Shown piece after piece: positions 1 to 8,309 of a stretch of 33,310 nt of DNA. The position numbers were made by a program, and so were the translations under genes. Below the pieces are notes generated by a model. That model did not search any database. It saw only the letters and a program-made list of their open reading frames with translations, and was not told the origin of the DNA. The stretch is from Microcaldota archaeon (lineage in GTDB: Archaea; Micrarchaeota; Micrarchaeia; Micrarchaeales; CABMGC01). The stretch covers positions 1-33,310 of the forward strand of contig DAHVAM010000006.1 of NCBI GenBank assembly GCA_027314605.1, written 5' to 3'. The first letter of the stretch is position 1; the number at the start of each line of letters is the position of its first letter.

Positions 1-39
1 ATATTGACATCCTAGGGGAACCGAGATTAAAGTGAAGGC

Positions 40-1251
40 ATGAAGAAGGGCTTTGGAGACGTAGGGAAGAAGATAGAGTCCTATGAGAAGGATATGGTCA
101 AGACGATGGGCAGGATGATCGAGATAAAATCGATTGCGCCAACGTCAGGCGGGGCAGGAGAGTCGGAGAGGGCAGACTTCCTGGAAGATATGTTTGAGTC
201 GTGGGGATTTACGGTGACGAGGTTCGATTACAAGGATGACAACCATGTCACAAGGTCAAGTCTTGTCACAAAACTGGGAGACGAGGAGAGGACAATTTGG
301 CTTGTAGCGCATATAGACACTGTTAGCGAAGGCGACATCTCTCTCTGGAAGACGGACCCCTTCAAAATGACAGTTAGCAATGGCAGAATGTACGGCAGGG
401 GAGTCTCGGATAATGGCCAGGAAGCGGTTGCAGGAATGTATGCGCTCAAGGCCTTGAAGGAGACGAAGGCGAAGCTGATGTGCAACCTAGGCTTGGCGCT
501 CGTCGCCGATGAGGAGCTGGGAAGCAGGTATGGCATACAGAAGCTCCTGCAGGAAGGCATATTCCTAAAGGACGACATGTTTGTAGTGCCCGACTGGGGC
601 AACGCAGAAGGCGACAAGATAGAGATAGCGGAGAAGGGCGTGCTCTGGCTGAAGATAACGGTCATAGGAAAGCAGGTGCACGCCAGCACTCCCGAAAAGG
701 GCATAAACGCGTATAGGCATTCGATGAAGCTGCTCAGCCAGGTAGATGATATGCTGCACAAGAAATACAACGCCTCGAACGGCATATTCGAGCCTTCAGT
801 TTCCACTTTCGAAGTCACGAAGCACGAGAAGAACGTAGACAGCGTGAACATAATACCAGGGATAGAAGTATCGTATCTCGATTGCAGGGTTTTGCCACAG
901 TACAGTCTGGAATCCGTGATTAAGGACATAAGGAGCATAGCCTCCGGCAAGGAGTTCAAGGACGTCGAGATAAGGATAGAAGAATTCAACAGGGAGGACG
1001 CGACGCCGCAGACATTGGAAGGCGCTGAGGTTGTGCAATTGCTGAAATCGGCGCTCAAAGACCTGAGGAAGATAGATGCAAAGGTGGTAGGCATAGGAGG
1101 CGGGACATGCGCCGCCTTCTTCAGGAAGAAGGGGAAGAGTGCCGCAGTATGGTCTACAGAGGCTCCTGTCGCCCATGAACCCAACGAATACGCGCTTATC
1201 GAAAACATGGTAAACGACTCCAAAGTGCTTGCCTACCTCCCATTGGAGTAA
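40..1251 (+). CDS. M20 family metallopeptidase (ArgE/DapE-like)
   Basis: 403-aa ORF with VAHIDTV, YGRGVSDNGQ, ADEELGS motifs typical of M20 peptidases/deacylases. Confidence 0.85.
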   Translation: MKKGFGDVGKKIESYEKDMVKTMGRMIEIKSIAPTSGGAGESERADFLEDMFESWGFTVTRFDYKDDNHVTRSSLVTKLGDEERTIWLVAHIDTVSEGDISLWKTDPFKMTVSNGRMYGRGVSDNGQEAVAGMYALKALKETKAKLMCNLGLALVADEELGSRYGIQKLLQEGIFLKDDMFVVPDWGNAEGDKIEIAEKGVLWLKITVIGKQVHASTPEKGINAYRHSMKLLSQVDDMLHKKYNASNGIFEPSVSTFEVTKHEKNVDSVNIIPGIEVSYLDCRVLPQYSLESVIKDIRSIASGKEFKDVEIRIEEFNREDATPQTLEGAEVVQLLKSALKDLRKIDAKVVGIGGGTCAAFFRKKGKSAAVWSTEAPVAHEPNEYALIENMVNDSKVLAYLPLE

Positions 1252-1280
1252 ATTGATGGCATTTGTAAGATAGCCATGCA

Positions 1281-1465
1281 TTCGACAGGCTTATTGCTAA
1301 CGTCCTGATATACAACACTTCCCTGAGTGCGAACGAAGCAAACTCACTCTACGGCGGAGGAATCGGCGGAGTTCCAATCAGTCTGAAGAATCTGAGGGTA
1401 GCGGCGGCCGCTGAACGGCAGCGCGCACGGCCATTCCGGCAACCTTAACAACGGGATTCCGGGAG
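1281..1465 (+). pseudogene. Decayed 3' fragment of a LamG-domain pilin-like gene
   Basis: Reads LIANVLIYNTSLSANEANSLYGGGIGGVPISLKNL, then after a 1-nt frame disruption RRPLNGSAHGHSGNLNNG; parallels DVQLYNASLSANEVTALYQEGIGGVPLNLNNLVGWWPLNGNANDYSGNLNNG of the intact gene at 5054-5926. Confidence 0.8.
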
Positions 1466-1496
1466 GTTGGCTGCCAAGGGTCTCCTTGGCAGATAG

Positions 1497-2237
1497 TTAT
1501 GTTCCCCCCTGATCCATGAAGGATAGGAGGAGCAATGATACTTCTTTTGCATTTGTAAAATGTGGGGTGTGTCTTGCGCCGCTTACCACAGACAGTCTGC
1601 TATTCTTGATTCCTTTCTGGAATATTTTTGCAAATTTAGCATCGATGACAGTATCGTTTTCTCCCCAGACAATCAATGTTGGCGCCTTTATTCTTGCCAG
1701 GTCTTTTGTCTTCAGTTGGCCTTCCCTGAACTCATCGTCCAGGATTGACTCTATCACGTGCTTCCTTGCGTCCAGAGTCAGAGCCTTCTCGAGGATATCT
1801 TTCTTGTACTTTTCCCTTTCTTCGGATCCGGCCGCCTCTTCGTAGAAGATATCAAGGCCGGCCGAATCTTCAAGCACTATTCCTTCAGTATTGTAGTCTA
1901 TCGCATAAGTGGCGGAGACCCATCCCCCGTAGGAGTGGCCAAAGAGATATACGCCTGAGAGCTTTTCCTTCTCTACCAACGTCCTGATTATCTCTTCTTG
2001 CACCGCGACAGTATACTTTATTTCAGGAGCATCGGATTCCCCATGGCCAAGCAGATCGACCAGGTAGATGTCCAGTTCCTCTGGCAGATATCCGACAAGT
2101 CGTAGCCATGTCCTTGTGCTTCCCGCAAGGCCATGGATAAATATTATGCCTGGCGATTTGCCGGCGTGGTGCTTGTAGTGCACTCTGCCAAATCTCGTGG
2201 AAAGAAAATGTTCCCTAAAATCCTTGTCGTAGTCCAT
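1497..2237 (-). CDS. Alpha/beta hydrolase
   Basis: HGLAGSTRTW oxyanion region, GHSYGGW nucleophile elbow, C-terminal GARHTPH. Confidence 0.85.
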   Translation of the reverse strand: MDYDKDFREHFLSTRFGRVHYKHHAGKSPGIIFIHGLAGSTRTWLRLVGYLPEELDIYLVDLLGHGESDAPEIKYTVAVQEEIIRTLVEKEKLSGVYLFGHSYGGWVSATYAIDYNTEGIVLEDSAGLDIFYEEAAGSEEREKYKKDILEKALTLDARKHVIESILDDEFREGQLKTKDLARIKAPTLIVWGENDTVIDAKFAKIFQKGIKNSRLSVVSGARHTPHFTNAKEVSLLLLSFMDQGGT

Positions 2238-2241
2238 AATA

Positions 2242-3093
2242 TCAATATTGGGATTTTAATAAAGACCTGAGTATCAGCTTCGAATTCTCCAGCTCTTTGA
2301 GCCTCCTGTAACTGTAGGAAACCCATCTGCCGCCGAAAGGCAGGTATATCGATACATTGTTTGACTTAGCGAGCCGGTACGCGTAATCGTTCATTATGCC
2401 GTTGAGCATGCCGAAGGATACTTTTGCCCTGCTCCTTTTCTTCAATCCGAGCGCCTCGGTTATTATTTTTTTGTCGTGCGTCGCTGCCATGAAGCTCTCC
2501 GAGTTCTTGAAAAGATACCGCATCAGCAGGACATAGTTCTTTGTAGTCTCGGTGCGGCTTGGATAGGCTATGTCTGCGCTTTCCCTGTAGGCCCCTTTGA
2601 CGAGCCTGATTGTTCCGCCTTTTTTGACCAGAGCCCTAACGTCCCCATCGCTTCGCTTTAGATACGACTGGATGCAGATGCCGGTCCCTCCCTTCTTTAC
2701 CTCCTTGAGATACAGGTTTATTGTATCGTCTACATGTTGGTGCTGCTCCATGTCAAGCCATACGAATGTTTTGTGTTTCCTTGCGAGGGAAACTATCTCC
2801 GAATAGTTCTTTGCCAGCTCCTTTCTGCCAATCAGCAACCCGATCTGGGTTGGCTTTATCGCTATGGAAATTCTGAGTTTGGAGGATACCGTCTCGGATA
2901 TGAGCGATCGGTAAGTGCGCACCGTCTCCGAGACATCGCCCTCCTTGTTGAAGTCCTCGCCCAGATAGTTTACCATCGCAGTCGCGCCGTTTGCATTCAT
3001 CGCCACAGCAGCTTTTGCCGCATCCGCTATGCTCTCCCCGGCTATCCACCTGCCCGCGACTGCCTTCTCTACAGCTCCGCCGATTGTCATCAA
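2242..3093 (-). CDS. Proline dehydrogenase family protein
   Basis: FVWLDMEQHQHVDDT, IRLVKGAYRES, IYLPFGGRWVSYSYRRLKE motifs of PRODH barrel; 4 bp upstream of hydrolase gene. Confidence 0.85.
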   Translation of the reverse strand: MMTIGGAVEKAVAGRWIAGESIADAAKAAVAMNANGATAMVNYLGEDFNKEGDVSETVRTYRSLISETVSSKLRISIAIKPTQIGLLIGRKELAKNYSEIVSLARKHKTFVWLDMEQHQHVDDTINLYLKEVKKGGTGICIQSYLKRSDGDVRALVKKGGTIRLVKGAYRESADIAYPSRTETTKNYVLLMRYLFKNSESFMAATHDKKIITEALGLKKRSRAKVSFGMLNGIMNDYAYRLAKSNNVSIYLPFGGRWVSYSYRRLKELENSKLILRSLLKSQY

Positions 3094-3143
3094 TGCACGA
3101 AATGAATAAATTAGCTAGCAATTTATATCATTCGCTGGTCTTT

Positions 3144-3692
3144 ATGAAGATTTATTTTGTTACCTCGAACAACGGCAAGTTCACTGAAGCCAGGGAGGTT
3201 GTGGGTTCTCAGGTGGTAAAGAAGGCTCTTGCAATAGAAGAAATACAGTCCATCGATGTCTCGAAGGTTATAGAGCACAAGCTCGACGAGGCCTACAGCA
3301 AGCTGAAGAAGCCTGTGATAGTAGAGGACACAGGACTTTACCTGAAGGCGCTCCGGGGCTTCCCGGGGGCCCTGATAAAGCACCTTGAGACGTCTATAGG
3401 CGTCAAGAATATACCAAGACTCCTCTCCTTCTATGGAAGCATGGAGGCGAAGTCGGAGACAGCCGTAGGATTCAGGGACAGGAGAACGAGGAAAGTGTTC
3501 ATCTCCACCACTGTTGGCAGGATAGCCGACAGGCCTAGGGGCAAGAACGGCTTCGGCTTCGATCCGATCTTTGTGCCTGAAGGAAGCAGAAAGACCTACG
3601 CGGAGATGGGGGTCGGCGAGAAGAACAGGTTTTCAGCTAGGGCCAAATCGTTCAGGAAGCTGCACAGCTATTTGAAGAAAAACGGCTACTGA
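3144..3692 (+). CDS. XTP/dITP diphosphatase (RdgB/HAM1 family)
   Basis: MKIYFVTSNNGKFTEA start, VEDTGLYLKALRGFPGA, GKNGFGFDPIFVPEG; ORF track start at 2991 extends into the divergent ProDH gene. Confidence 0.92.
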   Translation: MKIYFVTSNNGKFTEAREVVGSQVVKKALAIEEIQSIDVSKVIEHKLDEAYSKLKKPVIVEDTGLYLKALRGFPGALIKHLETSIGVKNIPRLLSFYGSMEAKSETAVGFRDRRTRKVFISTTVGRIADRPRGKNGFGFDPIFVPEGSRKTYAEMGVGEKNRFSARAKSFRKLHSYLKKNGY

Positions 3693-3693
3693 T

Positions 3694-4992
3694 TTACCAC
3701 TGCAGCCCTATTTTCCTAACAGCGGCTTCGGGATTGTCGTAATAGTCCCTGCAGAACGAGTTTATCGATTTGAGGTCCCTCAGGCCCAGCGAATTAAGCT
3801 TCTCCAGTACCCTTCCTCGCCTCTGCTCCTCTGCGACTATCTCGTTCGGAGGTATGCCTGCAAGCCTTGAGAGCAGATCCCTGTAGGTGACGCTCGGAAA
3901 GATGTCTGAGCTCTTGTGAGTCTTGTAGTTGTACGAGTATAGGTCTGAGAGGAGCACCTGGGTCTCTATGCCCGATACCTCAGATACCTGCGAAATCCTT
4001 CTTGTCATGGTGCCGTTCTCCCTTGTCTGCGTGCATATCAGTATTGCGTCTATGAGCGGTATTACATCTCTTTCTATGTTCATCGGAGTGTGTTCAAGCC
4101 TCGTCACCACCTCCCTCGTGGTGCTAGCGTGGATAGTGCTCATCGATATCCTCCCTATGTTCATCGAGGTCATCATGTCCTTTGCCTCCTCTCCCCGGAC
4201 TTCCCCTATGATTATCCTGTCCGGCCTCATTCTCAGTGTGTTCTGGACCAGGTCCCTTGTGGACAAGGTGGGACTCGTCTCCAGCCTTACGCAGTTCTCC
4301 TGTGTTTCAGTATTCAATTCGTATGTCTCCTCTATGACGACTACCCTTTCCTCCGGCCTGAAGAAGCTGAACATCGCGTTAAGAAGTGTTGTCTTGCCGG
4401 CTGCTGGCAGCCCGCCTATGAGAAGGTTTGCGGGCCTGGCGCCCATTCCTTCGGAATAGAGCCAGAGCCTTCCTGCAAGATTGTAGCTCAGCTCCCCCTT
4501 GTTTATCAGGTCGATTATGCTCAGCGCGTGGGTCCTGTAGTTCCTTATAGTGACATTGGCGCCGATGGGAGACTGCACTATGTTGGCTCTGGAGCCGTTG
4601 GGGAGGTGCACGTCGAAGATGTTGTTGTTTGCAGTGTCAGTGGTAGCGTACATCCTGAGCTTCTTCACAAATGTCTCAAGCTCCCTCATGTTTTGTATCC
4701 TTTCTGGCGCCTTGACAGCGCCGCCTGCCGTTGTGAAAAGGAAGATGTTCCTGATGTTGTTGACCATGATGTCCTCAACATCCTCGTTGACCAGATATTT
4801 TTGTACCGGGCCGAACGCATTTATGTCTGCCGCAACCTTCTTGATCTCTTCAGGGGTGATCGACGGATTTATCGTCTTGGCTATCCGCTCGACCTGGGCG
4901 AGCGCCTCTTCGGGAGTTTCTAGCGAGGTGAGCTTGCTCTCCAGCGTCTCGAGGATCGCCTCTTCCAGGAGATAAAGGCTGCGTTCATCCAT
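3694..4992 (-). CDS. Type II/IV secretion system (archaeal pilus/archaellum-type) ATPase
   Basis: GGLPAAGKTTLLNA Walker A, IIIGEVRGEEAKDMMTSMNIGR, STIHASTTREVVTRLE of the VirB11/PilB/CpaF family. Confidence 0.9.
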   Translation of the reverse strand: MDERSLYLLEEAILETLESKLTSLETPEEALAQVERIAKTINPSITPEEIKKVAADINAFGPVQKYLVNEDVEDIMVNNIRNIFLFTTAGGAVKAPERIQNMRELETFVKKLRMYATTDTANNNIFDVHLPNGSRANIVQSPIGANVTIRNYRTHALSIIDLINKGELSYNLAGRLWLYSEGMGARPANLLIGGLPAAGKTTLLNAMFSFFRPEERVVVIEETYELNTETQENCVRLETSPTLSTRDLVQNTLRMRPDRIIIGEVRGEEAKDMMTSMNIGRISMSTIHASTTREVVTRLEHTPMNIERDVIPLIDAILICTQTRENGTMTRRISQVSEVSGIETQVLLSDLYSYNYKTHKSSDIFPSVTYRDLLSRLAGIPPNEIVAEEQRRGRVLEKLNSLGLRDLKSINSFCRDYYDNPEAAVRKIGLQW

Positions 4993-5053
4993 GCGGCTTC
5001 CCGTCTTATCCTAGAACCCCACAGAATATAAAGATTATTATCACTTTTAAAGT

Positions 5054-5926
5054 ATGGAGAGCAGGAAGCTTCAGTCGGCGATGGAATACCTGATGACCTA
5101 CGGCTGGGCGATCCTTATCATCGCTGTCGTGCTCGGCGCGTTGTTTGGGCTGGGATTCTTCAACTCCGCCAACCTTGCTCCGAAGGTTTCCGCAGGCGCA
5201 TGCCAGGTTTACAGGCCTCAGGGGCCTGGAACAACTTCATTCATAAACCTCGAAGGGACGTGCAACAACGAACTCCCCCAATATGTAGCAGGGTTCAACG
5301 GGGTCAGTGCATCCAACATAATAATCCTGAATCCATCATTTAGCTCATTGGCAAACGGGTTTACCATTTCAGTATGGATTGAACCTACGGCCAACACTTT
5401 TGGAGCCATCTTCTCCACCAACTGCTTTGGTTTTAGGATTAACCCCGGTAATCCGTATGGCGTTGCTTTTGCCGGGCCTGGAGGCGGTTGCGCGCCTAAT
5501 CTGAATGCCGGAAGCACAAGTTCGATGTTGAACACATGGTCATTCCTTACAGTGGTTGGAGGATCTTCTACTCAGTTCAAGGTTTATGACGATGGAGTAT
5601 TGGTATACAGTCCTGTCTCGAGCAGCTTTGCGATGCCTAATTCAATAGTAGCTGTCGGGATGGGGCTTACAAATCTGCCAACAGCTACCAATGCGTACAC
5701 TGGCGGCATGGCTGATGTCCAACTTTATAATGCGTCACTCTCCGCGAATGAGGTCACTGCGCTCTATCAGGAAGGAATAGGCGGGGTGCCGCTGAATCTC
5801 AACAATCTTGTAGGATGGTGGCCGCTGAACGGCAACGCAAACGACTATTCCGGAAACCTCAATAACGGAGCGCCCGTAAACGTCGTTTACACGAGTTCCT
5901 GGACATCCGGATATACTGCTCCCTGA
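5054..5926 (+). CDS. Class III signal peptide (archaeal type IV pilin-like) protein with LamG/concanavalin-like domain
   Basis: N-term MESRKLQSAMEYLMTYGWAILIIAVVLGALFGLGFF (prepilin-type); C-term FTISVWIEP...ADVQLYNASLSANEVTALYQEG LamG pattern. Confidence 0.85.
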   Translation: MESRKLQSAMEYLMTYGWAILIIAVVLGALFGLGFFNSANLAPKVSAGACQVYRPQGPGTTSFINLEGTCNNELPQYVAGFNGVSASNIIILNPSFSSLANGFTISVWIEPTANTFGAIFSTNCFGFRINPGNPYGVAFAGPGGGCAPNLNAGSTSSMLNTWSFLTVVGGSSTQFKVYDDGVLVYSPVSSSFAMPNSIVAVGMGLTNLPTATNAYTGGMADVQLYNASLSANEVTALYQEGIGGVPLNLNNLVGWWPLNGNANDYSGNLNNGAPVNVVYTSSWTSGYTAP

Positions 5927-5929
5927 AGA

Positions 5930-6811
5930 TTAGATAGTTATCCCGAATACCGCGCGTATCGCAAGTCCCAGAAGGAATAGCGCCACTGTCGCCCCTAGCA
6001 TTATCACCGCAAGCTCGGAGAAGTCCTTCCTCAGGCTTGTTGCCGAGAGTATGGAGTTGTACCAGCTGACGAAGGCTATGATGCACATCCCGAGGACAAG
6101 CGAGATGCCGAGCGCGCCAACCTTGTCAGCGGTTATGAAGTAAGGCGACGCGAGAATGACAGCGCTGATGAAGTATGATACGCCAGTGTAGGCTGCGGCA
6201 ATCCTTGCTGAGCCCCTGAAGCCCTGCTTTGCCTGCGCGTAGGCCGCAGAGGCCATGGAAAGCGATGCTGCTGCGCCGGCCACTATGCCTGCAAGCCCGG
6301 TGAGGAACGTCGAGTTGTATATGCCTAGAGAGCCTGCGTGTATCCCCGCTATCTCGACCAGCGCGTCGGCCAACCCTAGGACTATGAATGAGATGTATCG
6401 GACATACGCTCCGCCTATGTGCGTTGCGAATGCCTGCTCATGTTCCTCCTCGTCCTTGACAATCCTCGCAAACTCTCTCTTGTCCTTCTTCGGAATCCTG
6501 GGTTCCAGGGCGCTGTACTTCCTTATGGCCGCCGCCTCGCTGCCCTCGAGGTATTTTACAACAAACGACGCCCCGAAGAGCCTGCGGAGGAGCAGTACGT
6601 AGTTTACCTTCAGGAAGCAGGGTTTTACAGTTTTGCCCTTTACGTATCCCATCCAGAAGTTGTAGTGCCTGTTCTCCATCTTCGATATGTCGAAGAACAT
6701 CTTCTTCAGCTTAGGACTGGTCTCGGTTTCAGAGAGTCGCTTGTAGACGGTGTAGTCTGTTATCTCGTCCTTCGCCTCCTGCAACGCTATCTCTGAAAGT
6801 CTTTTTGGCAA
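5930..6811 (-). CDS. VIT1/CCC1-type transporter with N-terminal ferritin/rubrerythrin-like domain
   Basis: N-terminal helical domain with E..ENRHYNFW and DEEEHEQAF; C-terminal ~5 TM with ADALVEIAGIHAG, ASLSMASAAYAQAKQ. Confidence 0.8.
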   Translation of the reverse strand: MPKRLSEIALQEAKDEITDYTVYKRLSETETSPKLKKMFFDISKMENRHYNFWMGYVKGKTVKPCFLKVNYVLLLRRLFGASFVVKYLEGSEAAAIRKYSALEPRIPKKDKREFARIVKDEEEHEQAFATHIGGAYVRYISFIVLGLADALVEIAGIHAGSLGIYNSTFLTGLAGIVAGAAASLSMASAAYAQAKQGFRGSARIAAAYTGVSYFISAVILASPYFITADKVGALGISLVLGMCIIAFVSWYNSILSATSLRKDFSELAVIMLGATVALFLLGLAIRAVFGITI

Positions 6812-6911
6812 TCCTGCACCTAAATATCCATGAACGCGGCAGATTATATATCTTACAGTATCGCCCCGGCGGAACGAAAAGATTATCTAGGGCAATATCC
6901 TAAATCAAGGC

Positions 6912-7463
6912 ATGGGGCTCTTTGGGAAACCGGATTATTACTCAGGGCAGCAATGCTACAAGTTCGCAGAGGGGCTCATACGCAGGGGGAGGGAGATACT
7001 CATAGTCTCGCCTTACATAGACGGCTACTATGCAAGATTCCTCATGGAGAACTCTGACGGGAAGAAGATCAAGATTTTGTCCTCATCGATGGACCCCGAA
7101 GCAAAGAGAATACTTAGAAAAAAGAAGCCATTGGGAATGCTCTCTGCAGTCTCCCTCCTGGTCCTCTCCGTCGATTACCTCAGTCTCACCGCAAGGCTCC
7201 TCACAATTTTTGTTATCGTCGTGTCTGCGATAATCCTGGCGGTTGCGCTAGTGGCTTTCAAGCTGAAGAAGTATGAGATGGAGGTCAAGGTTCCCCGAGG
7301 ATTCGTTCACGCCAAGATGTACATAAGCGAGAACGAGGCGATACACGGCTCAGCCAACCTCACCTACAGCGGAATGCACAAGAATGTGGAGCATATAGAG
7401 GTAATACGGGAAAGGGAGAAGATCGAGATGCTGAGGAAGGAGTTCTACAGGCTCTGGGATTGA
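6912..7463 (+). CDS. Phospholipase D-like (single HKD) protein with internal TM hairpin
   Basis: ILIVSPYIDGYY...VHAKMYISENEAIHGSANLTYSG HKD-type motif; two hydrophobic helices between residues ~75 and 120. Confidence 0.75.
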   Translation: MGLFGKPDYYSGQQCYKFAEGLIRRGREILIVSPYIDGYYARFLMENSDGKKIKILSSSMDPEAKRILRKKKPLGMLSAVSLLVLSVDYLSLTARLLTIFVIVVSAIILAVALVAFKLKKYEMEVKVPRGFVHAKMYISENEAIHGSANLTYSGMHKNVEHIEVIREREKIEMLRKEFYRLWD

Positions 7464-7528
7464 CAGCGCCGAAGGGAAAAATATATAAAAACATGAATAG
7501 AGTATCTAATGCCTGTTTAGGAGATTGA

Positions 7529-8308
7529 ATGCGACTGCGATACCTTCTGATGCCCCTGCTCTCATTGCTACTTCTAGGAAGCTCGCATGCGTTCTACAAC
7601 ATAACTTTTGTCAACACCACGGTAATCCTTAGCGGCAACAGCAGCGCACACGTGATAGAGACCTTCAACCTTTACGTGAGCAACGCGTCGGTATTGCAAT
7701 ACACGCAGAACAGGGACGCCATAGGCCTCTCGCTCAGCGACTGGCAGAACATACTCTATACAAATCTGCTCACGCAGCACATAGTCAGCCAGAAGCGCAG
7801 CACTTATGGCTTCACCTTCCTTCCCGGCCCGCTGGTCAGCCAGTTCGGCGGCGGGCAGGCGCTTCTGACAATGAGCTATGATGTCAACAACGTCACTACA
7901 GTCAGGAACATAGCGCCGCGGAAGTTTGAATACACGTTCAATGACAGCGTCTTCAATTTCATAGACACAGTGAACGGGCAGGCACTGCCGTCAAACGTCA
8001 GGCTCAATCTGGTAATACCTGAGAGGTCGCAGATCCTGATGGTGTATCCTTTGCCAGACCTGCCTTCCCCTTCCTCGCTTGGCGATTACAAGAATTTGAC
8101 CACGTTCTCGTGGTTCTCCGGAGAACCGCTATCGCAGTTCTCCTTTTCCTTCGTTTCGACGCAGTCCCTCCAGGGAGAGGTACTGGGCTATTTCTCCAGT
8201 ATATACAACGCCTACAAGATAGTCCTCTACGCCATACTCATAGCCGCGATTGCAGCCATACTGATCTACGTTTACCTGCATTCGGGAAGGACGCCTGAGA
8301 AAGAATGA
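7529..8308 (+). CDS. Secreted/membrane-anchored hypothetical protein
   Basis: N-terminal signal peptide (LLMPLLSLLLLGSSHAF), C-terminal TM helix (IVLYAILIAAIAAILIYVYL); TATA AATATATAAAA near 7481-7491 and SD-like GGAG before ATG. Confidence 0.75.
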   Translation: MRLRYLLMPLLSLLLLGSSHAFYNITFVNTTVILSGNSSAHVIETFNLYVSNASVLQYTQNRDAIGLSLSDWQNILYTNLLTQHIVSQKRSTYGFTFLPGPLVSQFGGGQALLTMSYDVNNVTTVRNIAPRKFEYTFNDSVFNFIDTVNGQALPSNVRLNLVIPERSQILMVYPLPDLPSPSSLGDYKNLTTFSWFSGEPLSQFSFSFVSTQSLQGEVLGYFSSIYNAYKIVLYAILIAAIAAILIYVYLHSGRTPEKE

Positions 8309-8309
8309 T

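Noticed and set aside
228-1223. 331-aa antisense ORF opposite the M20 peptidase
   Set aside because: Composition is Ser/Leu-rich with no motif; fully overlaps a well-supported gene.
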